Assembly: GCF_047739745.1 (NCBI RefSeq)
Contig: NZ_JBLLVA010000009.1
Location: forward strand, 1 to 64,000
Reading direction: 5' to 3'
DNA: 64,000 nucleotides
Source of the DNA: Pseudaminobacter sp047739745
Lineage (GTDB): Bacteria; Pseudomonadota; Alphaproteobacteria; Rhizobiales; Rhizobiaceae
In this document: positions 17,530 through 24,441 of the stretch, piece by piece
Numbering within the stretch: the stretch's first letter is position 1
Layout of the letters: every line of letters starts with the position of its first letter
The notes under the pieces: model-generated
The model's input: only the letters and a program-made list of their open reading frames with translations
What the model was told of the DNA's origin: nothing
The model's database searches: none
Program-made: the position numbers and the translations under genes

Positions 17530-18497
17530 GGATCGCAGATTACGCGACTCTCTCCTGCGTCAGGGATGGACGTCCGCAGGGTGCAGACCCCATAGGGGCT
17601 TCAGCTTCTTCGACAGCCCATTTCCGCAGGAAGACGCCCGAATCACGCTCTCCGCCTACTCCCAAACAGATGCCCAACCTATCTGAGGTCTCTCGTCCTC
17701 GGCCCTGATCTGGTCAAGATCGGGATCGCCTTCATGCGTCTTGGGCAATGCTCGACCACGGCGGTCGAATGCCTGCCCGCCATGACAAAATTCGTCGCCG
17801 CGCCCATCGGACGGATCGGCCGTCACGATCGGAGCGTAGCGCCGGAGTGCCCAGAGCACCGCCGCTCAAAGGCTTCCGCGTCGCTGACGGGATCAGCATC
17901 GCGCAGCACCAGGCCCGGCACTACCGCCTGCGCCTTGGTCTCCGGCATGCCAGCGCGCGCGCCGAGCGTGCGGGCAGCCTCGAATCAGACCAAAATGGAA
18001 GTCTCGTCTCTGAGAACATGTCGGGTCGGTGATGCACCACAGCACCTTGCCCAGAGGCGCGCGGCAATCGATACCACGAAAATCGCCGCGGCCGCACCGT
18101 CCACTGCGCCATTGCGCCGCCAGCAACTTCACGCAGCGCCCCTAACCGCAGCAGAACACGCTAAACCGAACTACGCATTCGATTATTCACCGCCAGGACT
18201 TCGAGCAGATTGCCGGAACGCTTCTCGATCAGGACTTCCCGGTCGGAAAAGGCGTCCGCCTGCCCGGCGACACGATCTCGAATCTCGCAAGTAATGAACG
18301 CGACGAACCGGCCCAGCTGTCGCCGATCGACTGAGAATTGATCCATTCTCGCTACGGTGGCCCGCCTTCTGCACATTTGCTTCACGCCGGCCGCGACAAA
18401 GCCGTTGAGTTTCGGAATGGATGCGGCCGAGGCAGCGACGCACTGCCTCAAGGGCGTCGAAACCCTTACCAGCGGTATGAAATCAACCGGGATGATT
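17530..18497. other. Degenerate region without an assignable gene
   Basis: Nearly 970 bases between mucR and the sco remnant. On the minus strand, pieces such as EAARTLGARAGMPETKAQ and LRDADPVSDAEAFERR near 17,870-17,985 look protein-like but end at stops or shift frame, suggesting decayed genes. I could not identify the ancestral family, and no intact gene with a start signal is seen. Confidence 0.4.
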
Positions 18498-18632
18498 TCA
18501 ACCTCCGACGCGTGCCGTTCCTGTCTCTATGGACTCTTTGGAACCGGTGCCGGGGAGATAGCCGCCGAAGCCAATAAGTATGCCGCCAAGCATGGCGATC
18601 GCCGCCCAGACCGCGATCCGAAATGTTTTCAC
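18498..18632 (-). pseudogene. SCO1/SenC-like protein, N-terminal remnant
   Basis: A 44-codon fragment from a GTG start: a signal-anchor segment (FRIAVWAAIAMLGGILIGFGGYLP) followed by ETGTARVGG, which is where SCO proteins continue into GPF.L.DQNG. A TGA replaces the rest, so the thioredoxin-like copper-binding domain (CxxxC) is lost. It starts five bases after the PCu(A)C-like remnant, the usual order in copper-delivery operons for cytochrome oxidase. Family assignment rests on a short stretch. Confidence 0.55.
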
Positions 18633-18637
18633 GCCGC

Positions 18638-18934
18638 TCAATTCGAGCTCCCATGCCCTGAATGGTCCTCGGCCGCCGGTTCGCTTGCCTTGCGTTGAAC
18701 GACGAATTCGACGTCGACCGCGCCGGCTTTCTCAAAAACAAGCGTCGCCGGGAACGTGTCGCCGTCCTGCAACCACTGCTTCGGACCGATGAACATGATG
18801 TGGAGCTTTTCGGATTCGAAGTCGACGGTCGCGTCAGGCTCTAGCGCAAGTCCATCGACTGGCCGCATACTGGCCACGCCGTTCTCAACCACGGAACGAT
18901 GAATCTCCGCGCGCTTTTCTGTCCACGCACGCAC
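18638..18934 (-). pseudogene. PCu(A)C copper chaperone, C-terminal remnant
   Basis: About 98 residues match the C-terminal two thirds of periplasmic PCu(A)C (DUF461). The copper motif H-x10-M-x21-H-x-M is intact (EIHRSVVENGVASM, then HIMFIG), followed by GDTFPATLVFEKAGAVDVEF and a DHSGHG tail. The signal peptide and first strands are missing, and no plausible export signal precedes it. In the family it delivers Cu(I) to the CuA site of cytochrome oxidase together with SCO. Here it is probably non-functional because it cannot be exported. Confidence 0.65.
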
Positions 18935-18952
18935 CCGTTTGGCGCCTAGTCT

Positions 18953-19035
18953 CTACCCTGCGTAGCAGGAGAGTTTTTCACGTCCTTATCGAAGGTCTGC
19001 GCCGCAAGCTTCAAACCTTCGACGGTCGTCAGGTA
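18953..19035 (-). pseudogene. merA C-terminal tail fragment
   Basis: On the minus strand YLTTVEGLKLAAQTFDKDV is nearly identical to the end of the intact merA at 24442 (YLTTVEGLKLAAQGFGKDV). The last codons would read LSCYAG after a one-base shift, so the mercury-binding Cys pair of the tail is also altered. Only about 27 codons remain. It marks an older or recombined mercuric reductase copy just upstream of the merF-like gene. Confidence 0.7.
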
Positions 19036-19135
19036 GAGTAGAATAGATGAATTAGTGCGCCTGCCAACTTGCGATTGTTAGCCTGCGATGCAGGCGAAAT
19101 TGGCCGAATGGGAACCCTACGGCTCAGAATCCCTC

Positions 19136-19166
19136 TTGACCCTGTAGCCACTACAGGCCGCATCAT
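19136..19166 (+). promoter_or_regulatory. MerR-type promoter/operator for the merF-like gene
   Basis: -35 TTGACC at 19136-19141 and a -10-like CATCAT at 19161-19166 are separated by 19 bp, the over-long spacing of MerR-activated promoters. The spacer holds the perfect dyad CCTGTAG-CCA-CTACAGG (19141-19157). The same dyad type precedes merT and the merP-like operon. Confidence 0.75.
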
Positions 19167-19195
19167 TGCTGCGAAACACACCTTAGGAGGTCGCA

Positions 19196-19582
19196 ATGAA
19201 GGATAGAACGACTGCAACCATCACGACCGCCATACTCATCGTACCCCTCGTGGCGCTGTGCTGTCTTGGCCCAGCCTTGTTCGGCGCGGCACTGGGTGGC
19301 GCGATAGGATGGCTCGGAGGCCTTGACCCGGTATACGCCTTGGGTGCGGCGATTGTTGCCGGGTTTGCCATTTACAGCTTTATGCGTCGGCGAAGTGCTC
19401 ATTCTCACGAGAATGCCCCAGGTCGTCATGCCACGCATCGGGAGGGAGACGTCGTGGATCACACCGTCAAGCATCCGTTCGTTTCGTCGTCCTGCTGCCC
19501 GTCCCTTCCAAGCGAAGCGTCAGCCACAGAACCGCAGCCGGTACAATCAGCCACTGGAGCAGCGGCGAAATCCCGACATTAA
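19196..19582 (+). CDS. MerF-like small mercuric transport membrane protein with C-terminal extension
   Basis: A 128-residue protein. Residues 8-65 form two membrane helices with VALCCLGPALFG in the first, corresponding to the vicinal Cys pair of MerF (VALCCFTPVLV) that passes Hg(II) inward to MerA. The remaining 60 residues are hydrophilic, His- and Cys-containing (SSSCCPSLPSE), longer than MerF (about 80 residues). Because this part overlaps a convergent gene, some of it may be run-on. AGGAGG precedes the ATG, and a MerR-type promoter lies 30 bases upstream, which supports a mercury-induced role. Confidence 0.65.
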   Translation: MKDRTTATITTAILIVPLVALCCLGPALFGAALGGAIGWLGGLDPVYALGAAIVAGFAIYSFMRRRSAHSHENAPGRHATHREGDVVDHTVKHPFVSSSCCPSLPSEASATEPQPVQSATGAAAKSRH

Positions 19583-19937
19583 CATATGGCAGCAGCAGCA
19601 TTTTTGCATCGTAGCTCCAACGCCCCAGCAGATGGACGGAAACCCATTCGATTGCCACAGTCAGAAGAAATCCGGTCAGAACCGTCACAACGGCCAAGGC
19701 GGAGTGGGCGGTAAGAGGCCAGAAGGGTTTTCGCGTGAACCACGATCCTGCCACTATGGCCGCTGCGGCAATCGCGATATCACCCAATGTGCATTGAGCG
19801 ATGTCCGAAACAATCTCCAGAGGTGATCCTGAGCGCCAGAGTGCGTAAAGCGGCGAATGGGCGATCTCCCAAGACAAATGGAAGACCGCCGATAACAACA
19901 GGTAAATCAGCCAGAAGCGCTTTCCAACTCGAGCCAT
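19467..19937 (-). CDS. Four-helix membrane protein in the mercury region
   Basis: A 156-residue integral membrane protein with about four hydrophobic segments (FWLIYLLLSAVFHLSWEIAH; IAIAAAAIVAGSW; ALAVVTVLTGFLLTVAIEW; LLQWLIVPAAVLWLTL). It has no Cys pair, so it is unlike MerT/F. The ATG at 19937 was chosen; a GTG at 19961 is possible. A promoter of MerR layout precedes it at 19998-20028, so it may belong to the mercury regulon. It is convergent with, and overlaps, the merF-like gene by about 115 bp. Function is unknown. Confidence 0.65.
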   Translation of the reverse strand: MARVGKRFWLIYLLLSAVFHLSWEIAHSPLYALWRSGSPLEIVSDIAQCTLGDIAIAAAAIVAGSWFTRKPFWPLTAHSALAVVTVLTGFLLTVAIEWVSVHLLGRWSYDAKMLLLPYVNVGISPLLQWLIVPAAVLWLTLRLEGTGSRTTKRTDA

Positions 19938-19997
19938 GGTTGATGTCGACGCTAGGGTCACATCCGGTAGCCTACGGATCGAAAGTCTCTAGCGCCG

Positions 19998-20028
19998 AGG
20001 ATACCGCTGGTAGCGCCTACAGGGTCAA
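19998..20028 (-). promoter_or_regulatory. MerR-type promoter for the membrane protein gene
   Basis: On the minus strand TTGACC (20028-20023) and TATCCT (20003-19998) are 19 bp apart. The spacer begins CCTGTAG and continues CGCTACCAG, an imperfect version of the dyad at 19141-19157. Confidence 0.6.
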
Positions 20029-20123
20029 GATAGTTTTGTCCTGAGAAAAGCCACAATGCATACAGGGTGGGTTGCAGTCGGCCACCTTGAGGTGATGTCG
20101 GCAGGAAGGGAAGACGGAGGTCA

Positions 20124-20606
20124 ATGAAAAATGAGAACGATATGCGCGAGCAGACTGGGCCAGACTCACAGAGCCACGTTCTGGCTCACGTGGAAAGCAT
20201 GGGCGATCACATCGGCCCTCTACTTGAATCCCGACAACGCATCGAAGAAGGAACGGTTTTGATGCCGCGGTTCGACGCGAACGGCCTTATTCCGGCAGTC
20301 GCCACGGATGCATCGGACGGTACAGTGCTCATGCTCGCCTGGATGAATGCGTCAGCTCTGAAAAGGACAATCGAGACCGGCGAGGCTTGGTACTGGAGCC
20401 GGTCCCGGCAATGTCTCTGGCACAAGGGGGCTACCAGCGGACAGATCCAGAAAGTCGAGGAACTGCACATTGACTGTGACCAAGACGCAATCTGGCTCAA
20501 GGTTCGGGTTGCCGGAGACGGCGGATGCTGCCACACGGGCAGAACCAGTTGCTTCTATCGCAAGATCGCTAATGGGCCGGACGGTGCGGTGCTTCGCGGC
20601 CTTTAA
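20124..20606 (+). CDS. hisI: Phosphoribosyl-AMP cyclohydrolase
   Basis: A 160-residue HisI, the third enzyme of histidine synthesis, opening the purine ring of phosphoribosyl-AMP. Family motifs are present: VLMLAWMNASAL, WYWSRSRQCLWHKGATSGQ, IDCDQDAIWLKV, and a C-terminal GDGGCCHTGRTSCFYR; the Cys residues near 119, 135 and 142 are the zinc ligands. The N-terminus is about 30 residues longer than usual. A GGAGG ribosome site fits the ATG at 20124. No other his gene is near. A stand-alone copy inside a mercury region may back up the zinc enzyme under thiophilic-metal stress, which is inference. Confidence 0.88.
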   Translation: MKNENDMREQTGPDSQSHVLAHVESMGDHIGPLLESRQRIEEGTVLMPRFDANGLIPAVATDASDGTVLMLAWMNASALKRTIETGEAWYWSRSRQCLWHKGATSGQIQKVEELHIDCDQDAIWLKVRVAGDGGCCHTGRTSCFYRKIANGPDGAVLRGL

Positions 20607-20688
20607 GATGTAATGCCTGCCCGCTGAATATCGCACTTGAGTCTTGCACATTTACCCTGTGCATGTGGCCAGTGGTCGCAGTCTGAAC

Positions 20689-21444
20689 CTACCCGTCTCC
20701 ACGATCAGAATGCGCTGCCCGAGCAACTTCGTCCTGCCGACCTTCGCGCCCAGCCTGCCCAGCAGTGCGTTGAGCGAGTTCCGTTCCGAACACATGGGCG
20801 TTGGAGCGCTTGCAGTAAGCGACGGCCTCGTCCATTGACAGCAGGATGGTTTCAGGCTCGGTGTGCTTTGCCTGCCAACGTTCGCCCGAGGCGCGCGAGG
20901 TGAAGAAGAAGATAAAGTGGCAGGCCGATTTCATGACACGGGCTGCCGATGTGAGGTCCCATGTCTGCGGAGGCACCATGGACACCACTATGCCGGCGGG
21001 TTCCACGGAGTTGACACCGCTTGGCGAAACGGTGAGACGGACCACTTGGCCCGATTCTGGGTCCTTAGACTCGATTTCGGCGGTATCGTCGATGAGTTCC
21101 GGTAGGAACAAGCAGTCCACCGCGCACCACGCATACAGCGTTCGATCGCTGACAGTAAGCTGATGGTGCGTAGGCGTCACCGCGAGCCCAAAGAAGCCTT
21201 GGATGCGGTCCTCTCCGTCCAGGTGGACGAACGGGCTCAGTACCGAGTTCTTTACGAGCGCGCCCGCGGTAGCGAACGACGCACCGAGGGCCTGTGCAAA
21301 CTGCGAGGTTGTTACAGGCTCGCCTTTTGTCAACTCGCCAAGGAGCACCATCCCGGCCCGCTGTAATTCAGGCGAGAATACAGGGAAGTTGCGGCGCGCC
21401 GCCTCCCACAGTTCGTCCACGGTCGTTGTGTTGTCAGGCATCAT
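20689..21444 (-). CDS. merB: Organomercurial lyase
   Basis: A 251-residue MerB, which splits carbon-mercury bonds and hands Hg(II) to MerA. The catalytic set is visible: YAWCAVD gives the Cys (Cys96 in the reference) and Asp99, and SACHFIFFF gives the second Cys (Cys159). LTVSPSGV..VEPAGIVVSMV is the conserved middle. An N-terminal winged-helix-like region precedes it. The last 30 residues (after NAHVFGTELAQ) are Arg/Gly-rich and unlike the family. GGAGA before 21444 favours this start over the in-frame ATG at 21459. It follows the AraC regulator on the same strand. Confidence 0.85.
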   Translation of the reverse strand: MMPDNTTTVDELWEAARRNFPVFSPELQRAGMVLLGELTKGEPVTTSQFAQALGASFATAGALVKNSVLSPFVHLDGEDRIQGFFGLAVTPTHHQLTVSDRTLYAWCAVDCLFLPELIDDTAEIESKDPESGQVVRLTVSPSGVNSVEPAGIVVSMVPPQTWDLTSAARVMKSACHFIFFFTSRASGERWQAKHTEPETILLSMDEAVAYCKRSNAHVFGTELAQRTAGQAGREGRQDEVARAAHSDRGDG

Positions 21445-21538
21445 AGTGATCGTCTCCATTCCAGGACGCAGCCAGAAGGGCGCGTCGTCTGGCGGGAATC
21501 TAACCCCGGCGGCAAACGGCCGTCTTGAAGCGGATTAG

Positions 21539-22375
21539 CTACTGAGAGGGCGATCGCTGGGGATATGCGAAGAAACGCGCGCGGAAAACGCCGGGGGGCA
21601 TGCCGACCAGCTGCCGAAACGTGTTGGTGAAGTGGCTCTGGTCGGCAAAGCCGGCATCGAATGCAATCTCCGAAAGAGGATTCTGCGATGTTGTAAGCCG
21701 ATGGCAGGCGAACTCGACGCGACGCTGACGGATGTAGTGCCCTACCGTGCAGCCGAAACGTCGGCGGAAATCGCGGGCGAGGTGCACATGATGAACGCCC
21801 GCCATCCGCGCCAAGCTTACAAGCGTGTGATGCCGATAAAACTCGTCGTCGATTTGCTCGCGCACGCGGGCGAGCCACGGCGCGGGCGCGCCGCGCGCTT
21901 CGAGACCCGGACGATCGTCGAGTTCCGCGAGCAATGCGAAGACAATGTCTGCGACCGAGATTGCCGACAGATCATCCGCTATATCGAGCTCGCGCCGCAG
22001 TTGAAAGGCCAGCCAATGGGGTGGCGGGCGGCGTGCCACATCGAAGCGCTCGAAGTCGTGGATGGGGTAGGAGGCGCTCTCAAACGCAGCCGGATCGACA
22101 TCGACAGTCAGGCAAAGACTGCCCGCGTCCGAGGTGCGGGCGCTATAGACCTGCCCGGGCGCATGGAATATGAGCGACGCTGGACCGCAGGTGAGCCGTG
22201 TGCGACCCCAGTCCACCTCGTAGCTTCCCTCGATCGTGAGGCAAAGCCCAGCCCCTCGGGATTGCTCGGCTGGAAAGATTGTGGAGGCGCAATAAGCGGC
22301 TTCCCGAACCTTTAGTCCCGTCGCGTCGAGCGTTTTCAGTGGCCTGATACAACTAATAGGGTCGTGATCCTTCAT
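21539..22375 (-). CDS. AraC family transcriptional regulator
   Basis: About 278 residues. An N-terminal cupin-like sensing half (GAGLCLTIEGSYEVDWG, IFHAPGQVYSA) is followed by a C-terminal double helix-turn-helix from residue 185 (LVSLARMAGVHHVHLARDFRRRFG, then PLSEIAFDAGFADQSHFTNTFRQLVGMPPGVFR). The regulated operon is not evident; the closest same-strand gene is merB. Either the ATG at 22375 or the GTG at 22393 could be used. The 5' end runs into the merA tail remnant, so its original promoter has probably been replaced. Confidence 0.8.
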   Translation of the reverse strand: MKDHDPISCIRPLKTLDATGLKVREAAYCASTIFPAEQSRGAGLCLTIEGSYEVDWGRTRLTCGPASLIFHAPGQVYSARTSDAGSLCLTVDVDPAAFESASYPIHDFERFDVARRPPPHWLAFQLRRELDIADDLSAISVADIVFALLAELDDRPGLEARGAPAPWLARVREQIDDEFYRHHTLVSLARMAGVHHVHLARDFRRRFGCTVGHYIRQRRVEFACHRLTTSQNPLSEIAFDAGFADQSHFTNTFRQLVGMPPGVFRARFFAYPQRSPSQ

Positions 22376-22380
22376 CCCAT

Positions 22381-22659
22381 CTACGCGCAGCACGAGAGCT
22401 GCTTGACGTCCTTGGTGAAGATGATCGCGGTGACCTTCAGATCCTCGGCCCTGGTCGGATAAGGGTGGAAGGTCTCCACGAGATCGCGGGCCCGGAAACC
22501 GAAGCGGATGGCGAGCGTCGCTTCCAGGATGATCTCTCTGGCCTCAGCGACCAATACGCTGGCCTCGCGCAGCTTGCCGGTGTCTTCCTCGGCGACAAGC
22601 TCAGAACGTCGATCATGGCGCATATGCCGGGTCCTTGGTGCTAGTCCGCCAGCGCGCAT
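22381..22659 (-). pseudogene. merA C-terminal domain remnant
   Basis: The frame ends IILEATLAIRFGFRARDLVETFHPYPTRAED and then LKVTAIIFTKDVKQLSCCA, matching the dimerisation-domain end and paired Cys tail of mercuric reductase. Upstream codons (TGKLREASVLVAEAREI) fit the preceding TGKILGA..LAPEAGEI segment with substitutions, then resemblance is lost. FAD- and NAD-binding domains are absent, so it cannot be active alone. It diverges clearly from the intact merA, so it derives from a different allele. Confidence 0.7.
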
Positions 22660-22668
22660 CCAATCTTC

Positions 22669-24024
22669 CTAGATCATCGAACTGATGTCGGACGCAAAGC
22701 TGGGATAGGCGAAGATGAGTCCCTTGATCTTGTTCGCGGTCAGGCCTGTGGCCATTGCCATTGCGAAAAGGTTGACCTGTTCCTCGGCGCCGGGGCCGAG
22801 CAGATGCGCGCCCAGGATCTTTCCGGTCCCCATCTCGACCAGAACCTTGTAGGCGGTGTACCTGGCGCCGACGCGCAGTGACGAGTACCAGCCCGCCGTC
22901 CTTTCGAAATGGATGTCGAAATCCAGTCCTTTGTCGCGTGCTGCGGCTTCGGAAAGCCCGACAGAGGCCACCTGCGGCAGTGTGAAGACGACGCTTGGGA
23001 TCGGCGGATAATTCACCTCACGCTCATCCTTGCCGGCAAGCAGGTTCTTGCCGGCAATCCGGCCTTCATTGGCTGAGACAGGGGTCAGGTTCGGGCCGCT
23101 GTCCGCACAATCGCCCGCGGCGAAGATGGCGGGGTTGGTGGTGCGCATGAAGGGGCTGACCTTGATACCCTTGCGGCTGTACTCAACGCCTGCGGCTTCG
23201 AGGTTGAGATGGTCGATATTGGGCGCGCGACCGGTTGCGTGAACCACCAAATCGCAGCCGACAGTCTGTACGCCTGTCGGCGTCTCGTAGGTGACCGTGA
23301 AACCAGTGCCATTCTTCTCGATCTTTAAAACTTTGGCCTCCGTCCGCAGATCGACGCCGAGATCGGCCGTCGCTTCGGACAGGATCGCGACCAGGTCCGG
23401 ATCGAAATTCCCCAGCGGCCGCTCCATCATTTCCAGAACCGTCACTTCGCGCGCTCCTGCGCGCTTCGAGATATGGGCGAATTCCATGGCAATGAATCCG
23501 CCGCCGACGAACACCACTCTGTCGGGCCGTTCGGGCAAGTCGAGGAAATCGGTGCTGGTCGCCAGCAATTCCTCGCCGGGGATGTTCAGTTCCATTGGCC
23601 GGGCGCCGGTGGCTATATGAAAGTGCCGTGCCGACAGGGTCTCGCCATTCACCTCGATCTTGTCACGCCCCGTGAAGCGCGCCTCGCCGTGCAACACTGT
23701 AATGCCGGCTTTCTTCAGCCCGCCCTCGATTCGGCCGGGCATCGCGTCGGTGAATGTGCGCTTGAAGGCGATCATGTCCGGCCAGTTGATGGCGGTTTGT
23801 GCCTCGAGCCCCTTGCCGTCGAGGCTGCGGGCCCATTCGACCCCCTCGGTCACGGCAATCAGCATTTTTTTCGGGTCGCAGCCTCGCAACGCACAGGTGC
23901 CGCCGAAGGGCAGGCTGTCGATGCTGGCAACCCTCCAGCCAGTGTTGGCAGCCATCCGAGCGACACCGTTTCCACCCGTCCCACCTCCGATCACGATCAG
24001 ATCGAACCTTTTGGTATCGCTCAT
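22669..24024 (-). CDS. Glutathione-reductase-like FAD/NAD(P) disulfide oxidoreductase
   Basis: A 451-residue class I pyridine nucleotide-disulfide oxidoreductase. The FAD motif GGGTGGNG is near residue 13, the redox centre GGTCALRGCDPKK near 41-53 (C-x4-C), the NAD(P) motif GGGFIAMEF near 175, and the second FAD motif FAAGDCADSG near 300. The C-terminal dimerisation domain lacks the HPT/HPE catalytic motif in its usual form and the paired Cys of MerA, having FAYPSFASDI instead, so it is not a mercuric reductase. It may keep thiols reduced during mercury stress. An AAAGGAAAG ribosome site precedes the ATG. Confidence 0.8.
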   Translation of the reverse strand: MSDTKRFDLIVIGGGTGGNGVARMAANTGWRVASIDSLPFGGTCALRGCDPKKMLIAVTEGVEWARSLDGKGLEAQTAINWPDMIAFKRTFTDAMPGRIEGGLKKAGITVLHGEARFTGRDKIEVNGETLSARHFHIATGARPMELNIPGEELLATSTDFLDLPERPDRVVFVGGGFIAMEFAHISKRAGAREVTVLEMMERPLGNFDPDLVAILSEATADLGVDLRTEAKVLKIEKNGTGFTVTYETPTGVQTVGCDLVVHATGRAPNIDHLNLEAAGVEYSRKGIKVSPFMRTTNPAIFAAGDCADSGPNLTPVSANEGRIAGKNLLAGKDEREVNYPPIPSVVFTLPQVASVGLSEAAARDKGLDFDIHFERTAGWYSSLRVGARYTAYKVLVEMGTGKILGAHLLGPGAEEQVNLFAMAMATGLTANKIKGLIFAYPSFASDISSMI

Positions 24025-24194
24025 GCTCTTTCCTTTCGGCCCGCTGCGGCTGTTAGACCCTGTTCACGCACTTTCAGACGATACAATATCCGGTTTGTTG
24101 TGGGCTTCCCAACTGCCTGGCGCCTATGTGGAATGGCAGCGGTTACACTCACTGCCTTCCCTTCATGATAGCTGCCGCCGGTTCTGGCGAAAGC

Positions 24195-24434
24195 CTATTT
24201 ATGCTGGCCGTGAAGGGGATGCGTGACGGCATCTTTGGAACATTGCTGCCGCCACCCGACGATTCCGATGACGGCCAGGACATCGGCGGCAAGCCAGAAA
24301 AGGCCGCCTCCGGTCAGCCAACTGGCGTGGCCGGCAAAACTGATCGCCCCGGTCGCGGCAAGTACCAGCGCGCAGGAACAGACGATCTTTGCTGCCAGCA
24401 ACCCTGCAAGACCGTATCCGTGCGAAGGCTCCAT
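24195..24434 (-). CDS. Small two-helix membrane protein downstream of merA
   Basis: A 79-residue protein with two membrane segments (LLAAKIVCSCALVLAATGAISF and FWLAADVLAVIGIVGW) and a His-containing tail. A C-x-C (CSC) sits in the first helix, so metal transport is possible. It starts eight bases after the merA stop with a strong AGGAGG, so it is the last gene of the operon. It resembles neither MerE nor MerF strongly. Confidence 0.65.
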   Translation of the reverse strand: MEPSHGYGLAGLLAAKIVCSCALVLAATGAISFAGHASWLTGGGLFWLAADVLAVIGIVGWRQQCSKDAVTHPLHGQHK

Positions 24435-24441
24435 TTTCCTC

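Noticed and set aside
17734..18294. Plus-strand open frame of 186 codons downstream of mucR
   Set aside because: Low-complexity, Arg/Ser/Ala-rich translation, no ribosome site and no known domain; the minus strand looks more protein-like but decayed.
22669..24024. Second mercuric reductase
   Set aside because: It has the redox CxxxxC motif but lacks the paired Cys C-terminus and the tail motifs of MerA, so it was called a glutathione-reductase-like enzyme.
24025..24194. Additional MerR-type promoter before the glutathione-reductase-like gene
   Set aside because: Fragments such as CCCTG are present, but no 19-bp-spaced -35/-10 pair with the dyad could be found.
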